Made by a program: the position numbers and the translations under genes. 64,000 bases of DNA from Lingula anatina. Taxonomy: Eukaryota > Brachiopoda > Lingulata > Lingulida > Lingulidae. The stretch covers positions 27,425 to 91,424 of the forward strand of contig NW_019776006.1 in the NCBI RefSeq assembly GCF_001039355.2. The letters run 5' to 3'. The notes beneath the pieces are model-generated. The model saw nothing but the letters and a program-made list of their open reading frames with translations. It did not search any database and had not been told where the DNA came from. This document shows positions 36,672-47,431 of the stretch, piece by piece. Every line of letters starts with the position of its first letter. Position 1 is the first letter of the stretch.

Positions 36672-39629
36672 ATGGCGCTGGACAGCCTGAGAGATGTGGA
36701 CAATTCTTATGTTAGCAGAATTCACAGTAGGAGGACATCAGGAAAACTTCATAAAGGTATAATCATATGTACAGCTAAGATAGGAGTGTCGCCTATAATT
36801 TGATTGTTAGAATAGTCATACATTACTGTCATTATTAACTGAATTAATGTAACTTGAGTAAAGCAAAACTCATGAGTCGTACAGTACAATGTAGTTCACA
36901 CTCCAGTGTATAACCTGAGAGTGACAGAGTGACAGGGGACGTGTCAGGTGTCAAATGTTTATTTCATGTATGCCAAGTGAGTACATTGAAGCAGAGGTTA
37001 CGAATAACACCGAGCCATACATGCCAGGCAACAATAGTAGTTTTATTGGCAGTAGCATCAATTGGTATAAATCAGCTAAAAGTACATGTACTTGTATGCA
37101 TGCCAGAGCCCCTATGTCGTTATTTACTACTGTACAAAACCCAGTAGCATGGCTTTTATCTCTTGTTGTGATACATAATGGAGTATATTACTCCCTCAAG
37201 ATAGATAAATATTATTTGAAACCTTTTATTTTTGTTTCAGGTAATAGCATAGCAGCACCAAATGCTTCCATACCCAGCAGGTACCAAACTATAATCACAG
37301 ACAATTCAGACAGGAAAGGATTCTTATCAAAAGCCAAAAGATTTAACCATGAAGCAATTATAGTAAGTTCATCAAATGTCTCATTTTACTTAAGAATAAC
37401 CAACAGAGAATGTAAACTTAGGCTGTTGTTCATTAATAATATTGGTAAAATTATGGTATTGGTTAGAAACAAAATCACTTAAAGAAAAACTATAAAATTG
37501 CTAAACTATAAAATTGTTTTATAATATTCAAGCTTTCTGTATTATATAATTGTATTAATTTGGATTATATTTGATTTCTAATATATATCTTCATGAAGAA
37601 TTTGTTTTTACCTTGAACCCTAACAGCATGGTAAATTTTTATTTTTCCTTTATCAAGGATGATAACCCTGGTCCAGGAACATATGTAAATCAAACAAAAA
37701 CAGAAACTGTCAGCACATCATTCTCTAAAAGAGGAACAGGAGGATTTGCATCAAAGGTTTGTACATATATTTTATCAGATACTTTTAGTATTAACTTCCC
37801 CTCCCAGACTTATTGTTATTATTATTATTATTTATTGCGGTTCAAGTACATTTTTTACAATGACTATGACCTAACAGTATACATTATATAATCATATAAC
37901 TAAAATTACAATAGTAAATTACAATATTGTTTATACAATAACTGTGATCAGATTTTACAATTGCAGTATACGCTCAGTTACTTTGGTTGACTAGGTGGTG
38001 GTTGGTTGAGAATATTCTTTCTTTCCTTATTACACATTGTGATATAGTGGGCCACATTGTTTATAACTTGTAAATCATTTGACTGCATTATGCATTTGAA
38101 CTGACCCTCTGGGGTTTGTGTAGGATCTGGTTTTAGGATCTCCCTGTGTTTGGTGAGTAAGGGGCATTTTATTAACCAGCAATTGCTCACTCTGGTAAGA
38201 TTAAAACAAGACATCTAGAATTAATTGACTTTGATAATGAATTATATTTTATAATATCACTTTTTCTTATCAGACAGGATTTGCAATATTCGATTTGTCA
38301 CTTAATGAGAATAAACCATGTTGTTATACTTTCTTATTATTGCAGAGTAAAAGAGAACAAAAAGTGGGGCCAACACCAGGTCCTGGCTCTGCTGCTTATC
38401 AGTTGCCAAGTTTGTTACAGTCAAAGAAAGATTTTAACAATGCATATACAAGAGTATTCCACAAACCTATAGCGCAGCCTGTTGCAAAACTGTCAGCTGT
38501 ACCAGCACCTAATGAATATGAGGTAAGGTTTAATTAAATCTTAGAAAATGCATTTCTTTCCAATGTTTTCTATTCAAAGAGTTTAAATCTGAATTTTATG
38601 AAAACTGCTAACTTTATAATAAGATACAAGTCTATAAAAGAAGCATTTTATTTAATTGAACTTCAGCTTAAAGAATGCATTTTACACACCTTTTTGTTAG
38701 GATTTTTTAAAATTTGATACCAATACTAGATCGGACTTTGTATATTTGATTTCAATATGTGCCTTATTTTCTTTGTAGGTCCTCAGGTACAAGCCAGGCA
38801 AGGCTAACAATGTATCTGCTCAAGCAGCTTTCAAGTCACAATCAAAACGGGAAGTTATGGATACAAAGGAATCTGCAAAGAAACCTGCTCCATGTAAATA
38901 AGTTTGTTTTATTTCTTGATAATTTTAAAACCTTCATTTAAGGTTTTTTATTAATTCAGTATGATTTTCCCCCCTTTATAACTATTCTTTTTTAAATGTA
39001 TTAGTATATATTTAAGTTTTTTTAAACAGAAGTGTTATTGCATGGTATATGTGCAGGTTTGTTGACAGACTTGATGTTTAAAACTAATAAGCTCCAATAA
39101 CTGCTTATAAAATGGATTTTAAGATAAGAAAAATCAGCATTTTTGCATGTTGTATCAAGGGGTAATTATGATAAGAAAAAAAGAGGAAACCTCCAAATAA
39201 TACCATTTTATTAACTTTTATCTGTAATCTTTCAGGGCAATATCATGTAGATGACAAACTCCTTCGTGACAGTATCAAAGTTCCTTTTTCAAGTTTCAAG
39301 TCAACATCAAAACGACAAATGGCACCAGATCCGCCTCCTGTAAGTATATCAAATAATTATGAAAATGAAACATCTAATGGTATGATAAATTTGCTAAATT
39401 TTCTTAGAAGTATATATTTATAATATATTTTGTTATGATGTTATAAATTGCTGCGTGTGTAGACCATTTTGTGGTAACCAGTGCTGTGTGACATTTTATA
39501 AAATAGATTACATGTTTTTATTGATATATGGACAAAACTTAATTTTTTTCTTATATCACAGTATCCTGGACCTGGGACATACAAACCACATGAGGCAGTA
39601 GAGGAGAGTGCAAACAAACTCATTTTACC
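36672..39629 (+). CDS. STPG1: STPG1, exons 1-7 (first copy; joins to exons 8-9 at 46733-47431)
   Basis: Exons 36672-36756, 37241-37362, 37658-37756, 38346-38522, 38779-38893, 39236-39339 and 39562-39629. With the single copies of exons 8 and 9 (46733-46923, 47364-47431) they give 342 residues in phase, close to human STPG1 (334). The protein is a string of sperm-tail PG-rich repeats: DNPGPGTYVNQ, PTPGPGSAAYQLP, APNEYEV, YPGPGTYKPHEA, PQPGPGSYELVDF and DLPGPGAHYHP. STPG proteins are linked to cilia and sperm flagella as microtubule-associated components; STPG1 was also described as a mediator of methylguanine-induced apoptosis (MAPO2). As the scaffold stands this copy has no exons 8-9 of its own before the N at 42796. 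If the second block is an assembly artefact, these are the true first seven exons. Divergently arranged with RRM2. Confidence 0.88.
37805..38215 (-). mobile_element. Fragment of a non-LTR retrotransposon in STPG1 intron 3
   Basis: A minus-strand frame (38214-37978, 78 residues) looks like the extreme C-terminus of a LINE reverse transcriptase protein: a C-W-L-I-K-C-P-L-L motif, then VINNVAHYITM ending in a basic tail. An AT-rich stretch and an ATT/AAT microsatellite (about 37815-37837) follow on the minus strand, like the simple-repeat tail of RTE or CR1 elements. It is 5'-truncated. The other STPG1 copy keeps only the first 50 bases or so (near 44390-44435). The family assignment rests on pattern recognition. 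Confidence 0.55.
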
Positions 39630-41962
39630 GTAAGTAAACTGTCTTCTGTATATGAATTTTCATAAGAAGCTGTGATGGTTATACATTTCTGAATAGACAT
39701 CACTGTTAACGATTTTATTACAAAAACAAGGATGAAAAGCTTAAAAGAAGTCCTTGGCCATTGGTATACTTTCAAAATGATAATTATATATGGTGCCAAT
39801 TTCATACATTTCTTAGTATTTCCTATACAGTGCAGTGTACAATTTATTCTGGTAATGTAAACTGGCACTTTACAAGATCTTGTTACCAGTTGTTATATAA
39901 TTATTATTTTAGGGTTCAATTGTTTTTAAACCAGGTTAAATTAGATGTTGATGATATTCAGATTGGCTTAAATAAAATTAGAATTGAACATTTTATAGAT
40001 ATGTTCCCCATATGTTATTCGCAGGTGAATTGGGAACTTATTTTCTTCCCAGTAATCATTCACTCAATCGATAAAGTTGGCATATGAAAGGGTTGGTAAT
40101 TTACTGTGCTATATCAGGTGTTAAGAAGGGAAAGCCGTGAAACAGTATATCCTTCTTGATAGAAAATATCTGACAAACAGGAAGTTGAAAGTAGCAGACT
40201 CAAAGGACCTAATTTGAGTTTTCATAAGCATCACGCTTGGCATTTATTGATTGTTGGATGAGCATGCCTTGGACTTTTATACATCAAAGTGAAATGTTAT
40301 TTTTTGCTTTTCCAGCTGTTCAAAAGAGACTGGATATTGTACAATTTTGGTTTTGTACAATGTGTGTAGTGTTTCCTCTTTTTTGTGTTAAAGGCCTCAT
40401 AAACGATAATTACCATTTGCTAACATGAGTCTTAGATTAGATTTTACGTTGGGGTACTTAACTCGTGGCTGGAGTCATTAATTTGTGCATTTGTGCTCAC
40501 AAATATGAGGCTTGAGTTAACAAATGCCTTATCAGTTTATAAGGTCCTTTTTAGTAAAAAATTTTCCATCTTTTCCTTCAGAAAATGCCCAGATCTATTT
40601 TAATTATTTTCTTCCTATCCACAAACATATACATGTAGGAACAAACATATATGCATGATGTGTGTTTGGGCGTAGTATATAGATAGTAAAGTTGCAGTTC
40701 TATATTTGTTAACTAAGACCACATACTGTACTAGTATTTACTTGAGTGAAAATCAGATATTGAGCTTACATGTACATATATGTGTGCTGAACATAATCTT
40801 TTGCTATGATTTTATTATTTAGAGTGCTTCCAAGTGATAGTTATCTAGAAGCTTTTAAAATAATTATGTTATCATAAAGAAATGCAGTGACATTAGCGGA
40901 GATTGATGTAAATTTAAAGGGATGTGAAGAAGTTTGACGATTGTATATTGCATCTTGGTTATTGTTAAGCATTGAAATACATTTTAGACAAACCATATTA
41001 TATTTTATTTTTAAAGCCACAGGATAAACATATCATGAACACTTATAACACTCACCAGAATATGCTAAGGGGCATCCTAAACCAATTATACTAATTATAT
41101 CTTGTCAAGTTCAGTGGTTCTCTCTACAGGGAATGTGCTGTCTCGTTGACCTGTGTTTGATATTAGATTATTTCTCTGTACAGCATCTTTGTCTGTTTTA
41201 AGCTTTACTTTACGTGTGTACTTGGACCCATATTATGTTCAAGATGTGCAAGAACAAGGACATGTCTTATTAGTGTCATTGTTTTTTATGCATCCATATT
41301 ATTTCTCAAATCAGCTAAGTAAAGTACCACATTCTATTTAACTGAGTGAGAGGAAATACAATTTACAAACACTACTTGGAATATGATACAGATATATAGT
41401 ACAATGATTTTTAAAAAGATATTAAATATTTGCATGTCATCATGCCAGTGTGAAAGGGAAAGGAAAGGGTTTAATGCCTGATGTCAATCATGTTCTTGCT
41501 TGATGTATCACTCCATGCTTACACAAGCTGCCGGTGGCAGCTGTACTTGTATTTATAACACAGTATTGAATAGCAGGTGAATTATTAGCTGAGATAATAG
41601 TGACTTTGAAGAGATAAAAAAGTGACAAAGAAGAGTTAAGGGCAATAGGATGACCTTTATTATCTGCAGACACAATTGTGTATTGAATTATCCAAGAAAA
41701 GATGAGTAAATCAATCTGCATATGAGTTAGACTAAATTATAACCGGCTTATTCAGCTTCATTGTCAATATCAACATGAAATAAGTTGCATAATAATTGTG
41801 CTAGAGTTAGATAACTGCAATTAGTGTAATGACATAGCTAGATTGGACTTGATTTCAACCCTTCCAAAGCATGGTTATGTTACTAAACAATACACTGTCC
41901 ACAAGCCTGATATACACAACAACATGTATATTGGGCTAAGGGGTAGCAGTGCATTAGTAATA

Positions 41963-42053
41963 GATAGACCCCGAGTCAGCGAGGGTTATGTGGCATGCAC
42001 GAGTGCGTAGCACGAGTGGATGTCACATAACCCTCACTGACGAGGGGTCTATC
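41963..42053. repeat. Long imperfect inverted repeat
   Basis: Two 38-base arms (41963-42000 and 42016-42053) match at 33 positions as reverse complements, with a 15-base loop. The left arm begins GATAGACCCCGAGTCAGCGA. The loop region contains GCACGAGTG twice in direct orientation. It may be a foldback miniature element; no target duplication is clear. Confidence 0.85.
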
Positions 42054-42292
42054 TTATTTAGACCACGGATCCATTAGCAGGTTATAACGCATTCATGCGA
42101 GACATGCGGTTATGCGAGTTACACCACGTCTGAGTCTTTTGTTCTTCACTTCCACCGTGGTTTAATTTATCATACATACAAAGGGAAATCGTACATGTTT
42201 CCCATCCAAAACCCCAAATTTTGAATGGAATACTTTGATATCACCTCCAAAGGGCGAAATCAAAGAGCCCCATGGTACCGGTATGTATATAG

Positions 42293-42330
42293 CCTTGGAC
42301 ACAAAATACTTGTGTATTTTGTGTCCAAGG
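42293..42330. repeat. Perfect 17-base inverted repeat
   Basis: CCTTGGACACAAAATAC at 42293-42309 is followed by four bases and then its exact reverse complement at 42314-42330. It would form a stable hairpin in single-stranded DNA or RNA. Confidence 0.95.
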
Positions 42331-42795
42331 TATAGCTTTGCAGTCCACCTGGATATGAAGTCATTCTAAAAGAAATCTATTGATTAGTATTCTAATTGGC
42401 AGGAAACTACATCTAATCAATTGGTGGCCAGTTAAAGTCAGTAATCTAAGCTAGATTGGATGTTGAAAAACATGAGGTTTTGATATTCAGTCCAGGATTG
42501 CTTTAAGGTGGAGTTAACTTAAACATCAATATAAGTGCTTTACTCAGAACGATCGATCCAGTTGAGCATCTTGTAAACAATCAGTGTGGTGTTGAGGCGA
42601 GGAACGCGGATTATGACTTGAAAAGAGCCATTGTACTTCTGCAATGATTGATAAAATAAAAAAAGGAAAAGACACTACAAAGATAACAGTGTTTTGTGCT
42701 GCTACACTTGTAGTTACATTTTAGTTCACTACACATGTTTATGATGTGTACAGCATAGATGTGAATATAAATATATACAGAGAGGAAGAGATATA

Positions 42796-42796
42796 N
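42796..42796. other. Single N: likely contig join
   Basis: One undetermined base. The sequence just after it is the start of the duplicated STPG1 block, so it probably marks a scaffold gap of recorded size one and not a base-call failure. Confidence 0.75.
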
Positions 42797-42797
42797 A

Positions 42798-45700
42798 TAG
42801 GGGAATAGGATGTTTCTCGTCAAAAATAAATTTGGCTGAAAAGTATCATCAGTTTGTGTGATCCCCCCCCAAAAAAAAATACCTCCATTATTCGTATCTG
42901 TAAAATGTATGATGCCATGACAGGAAAATATACCAACTTTATAACGCGGCATCTTAAAATTGACTCTTCACATCAAATTAAAAGAGCCGATATTGAATCC
43001 TTTAGTAAAGTAGTACCCCGGTCATGGAGTAGGTCGTGGTCATGACAACAAAATTACTGCACACAAATGAATTAAAAACGGTTATTGCGTTTAAAATGGT
43101 TGCATTTAAGTTCTTTTTTGCATTTATAATATAATTAGCTTAAGATTAGCGACTTTCACATGGTATATTTTCAGCAAATCTTCGTGTGATGTAAGATTTA
43201 TGTTTTTATTGGACCTTTTTCACAACGCGCACATATTTCCAAACATCACAGTAAAGGCAGTGAAACAACATAAACAACATGGCGCTGGACAGCCTGAGAG
43301 ATGTGGACAATTCTTATGTTAGCAGAATTCACAGTAGGAGGACATCAGGAAAACTTCATAAAGGTATAATCATATGTACAGCTAAGATAGGAGTGTCGCC
43401 TATAATTTGATTGTTAGAATAGTCATACATTACTGTCATTATTAACTGAATTAATGTAACTTGAGTAAAGCAAAACTCATGAGTCGTACAGTACGATGTA
43501 GTTCACACTCCAGTGTATAACCTGAGAGTGACAGAGTGACAGGGGACGTGTCAGGTGTCAAATGTTTATTTCATGTATGCCAAGTGAGTACATTGAAGCA
43601 GAGGTTACGAATAACACCGAGCCATACATGCCAGGCAACAATAGTAGTTTTAATTGGCAGTAGCATCAATCAGCTAAAAGTACATGTACTTGTATGCATG
43701 CCAGAGCCCCTGTGTCGTTATTTACTACTGTACAAAACCCAGTAGCATGGCTTTTATCTCTTGTTGTGATACATAATGGAGTATAATACTCCCTCAAGAT
43801 AGATAAATATTATTTGAAACCTTTTATTTTTGTGTCAGGTAATAGCATAGCAGCACCAAATGCTTCCATACCCAGCAGGTACCAAACTATAATCACAGAC
43901 AATTCAGACAGGAAAGGATTCTTATCAAAAGCCAAAAGATTTAACCACGAAGCAATTATAGTAAGTTCATCAAATGTCTCATTTTACTTAAGAATAACAA
44001 ACAGAGAAAGTAAACTTAGGCTGTTGTTCATTAATAATATTGGTAAAATTATGGTATTGGTTAGAAACGAAATTACTTAAAGAAAACTTGCTGAACTATA
44101 TAATTGTATTATAATATTCAAGCTTTCTGTATTATATAATTGTATTAATTTGGACTATATTTTATTTTTAAAATATATCTTCATGGCAATTTATTATTTT
44201 TCTTTTATCAAGGATGATAACCCTGGTCCAGGAACATATGTAAATCAAACAAAAACAGAAACTGTCAGCACTTCATTCTCTAAAAGAGGAACAGGAGGAT
44301 TTGCATCAAAGGTTTGTAGATATATTTTATCAGATAGTTTCAGTATTAACTCCCCCTCCCAGAGCCTCTTCTACAACATGATATTGTATTAACCACCAAT
44401 TGCTGACTCTGGTAAGATTAAAACAAGATATCTACAACTAATTGACTTTAATAATGGATTATATTTTATGATATCACTTTGTCTAATCAGACAGTTTTTG
44501 AGGAAAAATGTTCATTAGCTTGGTAGTTGGATCATAAATGAAAATTCCCAAACACAAGCCGAAATATCTTCATACCATTAGTTAACGGCTAACCTATTCA
44601 TAGGTGGCTCGTGACCGCTGATGTTGATAGCCTCTCGTATCTCCCGCTTTTCATTTATCACACAGTTTTTGTTTATTTAAAAATAAATATATTTATTTAT
44701 TTTTTTTTTAATTACCTGAATTTTATTAAATAATGTTATGATTTGCAATATTCGACTTTTCACTTAATGAGAATAAACCATGTTGTTATACTTTCTTATA
44801 ATTGCAGAGTAAAAGAGAACAAAAAGTGGGGCCAACACCAGGTCCTGGCTCTGCTGCTTATCAGTTGCCAAGTTTGTTACAGTCAAAGAAAGATTTTAAC
44901 AATGCATATACAAGAGTATTCCACAAACCTATAGCACAGCCTGTTGAAAAACTGTCAGCTGTACCAGCACCAAATGAATATGAGGTAAGGTTTAATTAAT
45001 CTTAGAAAATGCATTTCTTTCCAATGTTTTCTATTCAAAGAGTTTAAATCTGAATTTTATGAAAACTGCAATCTTTATAATGAGATACAAGTCTATATAA
45101 GAAGCATTTTATTTAATTGAACTTCAAAAGAATGCATTTTACACCCCATTTTGTTAGGATTTTTTCAAATTTGATACCAATACTAGATGGGATTTTGTTT
45201 ATTTGATGTCAATATGTGCCTTATTTTCTTTGTAGGTCCTCAGGTACAAGCCAGGCAAGGCTAACAATGTATCTGCCCAAGCAGCTTTCAAGTCACAATC
45301 AAAACGGGAAGTTATGGACACAAAGGAATCTGCAAAGAAACCTGCTCCATGTAAATAAGTTTTTTTTTATTTCTTGATAATTTTAAAACCTTCATTTAAG
45401 GTTTTTATTAATTCAATATGATTTTCCCCCCTTTATAACTATTCTTTTTTAAATGTATTAGTATATATTTAAGTTTTTTTAAACAGAAGTGTTATTGCAT
45501 GGTATATGTGCAGGTTTGTTGACAGACTTGATGTTCAAAACTAATAAGCTCCAGTAACTGCTTCTAAAATGGATTTTAAGATTAGAAAAATCAGCATTTT
45601 TTGCATGTTGTATAAAGGGGTATTTATGATAAGAAAAAAAGAGGAAAACTCCAAATAATACCATTTTATTAACTTTTATCTGTAATCTTTCAGGGCAATA

Positions 45701-46443
45701 TCATGTAGATGACAAACTCCTTCGTGACAGTATCAAAGTTCCTTTTTCAAGTTTCAAGTCAACATCAAAAAGACAAATGGCACCAGATCCGCCTCCTGTA
45801 AGTATATCAAATAATTATAAAAATGAAATATCTAATGGTATGATAAATTTGCTAAATTTTCTTAGAATTATATATTTATAATATATTTTGTTATGATGTT
45901 ATAAATTGCTGCGTGTGTAGACCATTTTGTGGTAACTAGTGTTGTGTGACATTTTACAAAATAGATTACATGTTTTTAATGATATATGGACAAAACTTAA
46001 TTTTTTTCTTATATCACAGTATCCTGGACCTGGGACATACAAACCACATGAGGCAGTAGAGGAGAGTGCAAACAAACTCATTTTACCGTAAGTAAACTGT
46101 CTTCTGTATATGAATTTTCATAAGAAGCTGCGATGGTTATACATTTCTGAATAGACATCACTGTTAATGATTTTATTACAAAAACAAGGATGAAAAGCTT
46201 AAAAGAAGTCATTGGCCATTGGTATACTTTCAAAATGATAATCATATATGGTGCCAATTTCATACATTTCTTAGTATTTCTTATACAGTGCAGTGTACAA
46301 TTTATTCTGGTAATGTAAACTGGCACTTTACAAGATCTTGATACCAGTTGTTATTATAATTATTATTTTAGGGTTCAATTGTTTTTAAACTGGGTTTAAT
46401 TAGATGTTGATGATATTCAGATTGGCTTAAATAAAATTAGATT
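42798..46443 (+). repeat. STPG1 block, second copy, bounded by Ns (likely misplaced haplotype contig)
   Basis: Matches 36192-39985 from its first bases after the N at 42796 to its last bases before the N at 46444. Similarity is at the level expected of two alleles in a highly heterozygous animal. Ends coinciding with both Ns are hard to explain by biology and easy to explain by scaffolding the other haplotype's contig beside or inside the first. Confidence 0.85.
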
Positions 46444-47431
46444 NATGAGGGTGCTGTTGATTGTAAGTGACAGCCATTGACATGAGATTCAAGGAAATAT
46501 GTGGTTCAGTAAATCAGGGAATTATATCAGATATAATTCCTTGAGTAAATACAGTTGTCAGTGTTCAGTCATGCACCTAAAACATCTGAAACAACTTACA
46601 CCAACAGTATGAATTAACCTGCCCAAATGGGACCTTGATCATCATGCATTTATCTCGTATTCCTCATTATCTTATTTTTTCTTTCAAGTTTACTTTACTA
46701 TATAATCAGATCTATTATTTTCTGTATTACAGACGCAAACATTACTTGTGTATCTCAGCCCCAGCCATGCCCCTGCCTCCAGCACAGCCCCAGCCTGGAC
46801 CTGGCAGCTATGAGTTGGTGGACTTTGATGGTGCTCCCAAACACTTCATGTCTAGCTCCATGTTTGTCTCATCTAGTAGTCGGTGGACTGGGGACATCAG
46901 AGGCACAGATCTACCTGGACCAGGTGAGTAATTTTTTTTGTAGTGTGTGCTTGTGTGTGTAATGTACATGCACATGCTGCTATATTTAAGTGTGTTTGGC
47001 TGTAGATACAGATGTACATGTTATATTCCTTTAGATCTCTATGTGCAGTTGAAAACGTTCAATCCATTTCTAAACATCATTGTCAGGCCACCCAAGGTTA
47101 TCTTACAAGCTTGGTCTGGCTAGGCTTCTACAATGTGCATTAATCTAAGTTACCCTGAATAGATCAGTTCATGAATTTGATTTCTTACTCAAGTGGTGGA
47201 GTGGTGAATCTGCTATTGTCATGGATTCTTACAAGATTATTTTAGGAGGCAGCCATGAAAATGACCAGTATGAATGCCTTTTCCTGTAAGCTCTTTTTCT
47301 TTCTGTCTAAAGACTTAGAAATCACACTTTCAATTTTCAAAGATATTTTGTCTTATTTTTCAGCACATTACCATCCAGATAGTACAGGCAAACAGAGCTT
47401 CATCTATAATTCAGTTGGCAGGTGGATTTAA
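43279..47431 (+). CDS. STPG1: STPG1 as assembled from the second block (exons 1-9)
   Basis: Exons 43279-43363, 43839-43960, 44213-44311, 44808-44984, 45236-45350, 45694-45797 and 46020-46087, then the shared exons 46733-46923 and 47364-47431. All splice sites and phases match the first copy. The one amino-acid change I noticed is Ala to Glu in exon 4 (IAQPVEKLS). Exon 8 brings a PG-rich repeat (PQPGPGSYELVDF) and exon 9 ends SFIYNSVGRWI then a stop at 47429-47431. As drawn, this is the only copy with a complete reading frame. It is more likely the second allele of the gene starting at 36672 than a paralogue. Confidence 0.8.
44495..44739. other. 245-base insertion found only in the second STPG1 block
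   Basis: In the first block CAGACAG is followed directly by GATTTGCAATATT; here 245 bases lie between. The insert ends in an AT- and T-rich tract (about 44672-44711). I do not recognise it. It may be a short interspersed element or a deletion in the other copy. Confidence 0.6.
46444..46444. other. Single N: likely contig join
   Basis: Undetermined base at the exact right edge of the second STPG1 block. The sequence after it is unique and leads into STPG1 exon 8. Confidence 0.75.

Larger units (their letters stand above)
36192..39985 (+). repeat. STPG1 block, first copy
   Basis: This 3.8-kb stretch is repeated at 42798-46443 with high similarity in exons and introns. Of the exons compared by eye, exon 4 differs at three of 177 bases, exon 2 at one of 122 and exon 7 at none of 68. 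Differences include a LINE-derived segment present here and mostly absent in the other copy, and a 245-base insertion found only in the other copy. Confidence 0.95.
39986..42795. other. Unique sequence between the two STPG1 blocks
   Basis: No coding exon recognised. It contains an imperfect hairpin (41963-42053) and a perfect short palindrome (42293-42330). It ends at a single N at 42796. If the block after the N is misplaced, this is part of STPG1 intron 7. Confidence 0.5.

Noticed and set aside
36192-46443. A true tandem gene duplication of STPG1
   Set aside because: Block edges coincide with both single Ns, divergence is allele-like and the last two exons are single. A haplotype misjoin explains all three.
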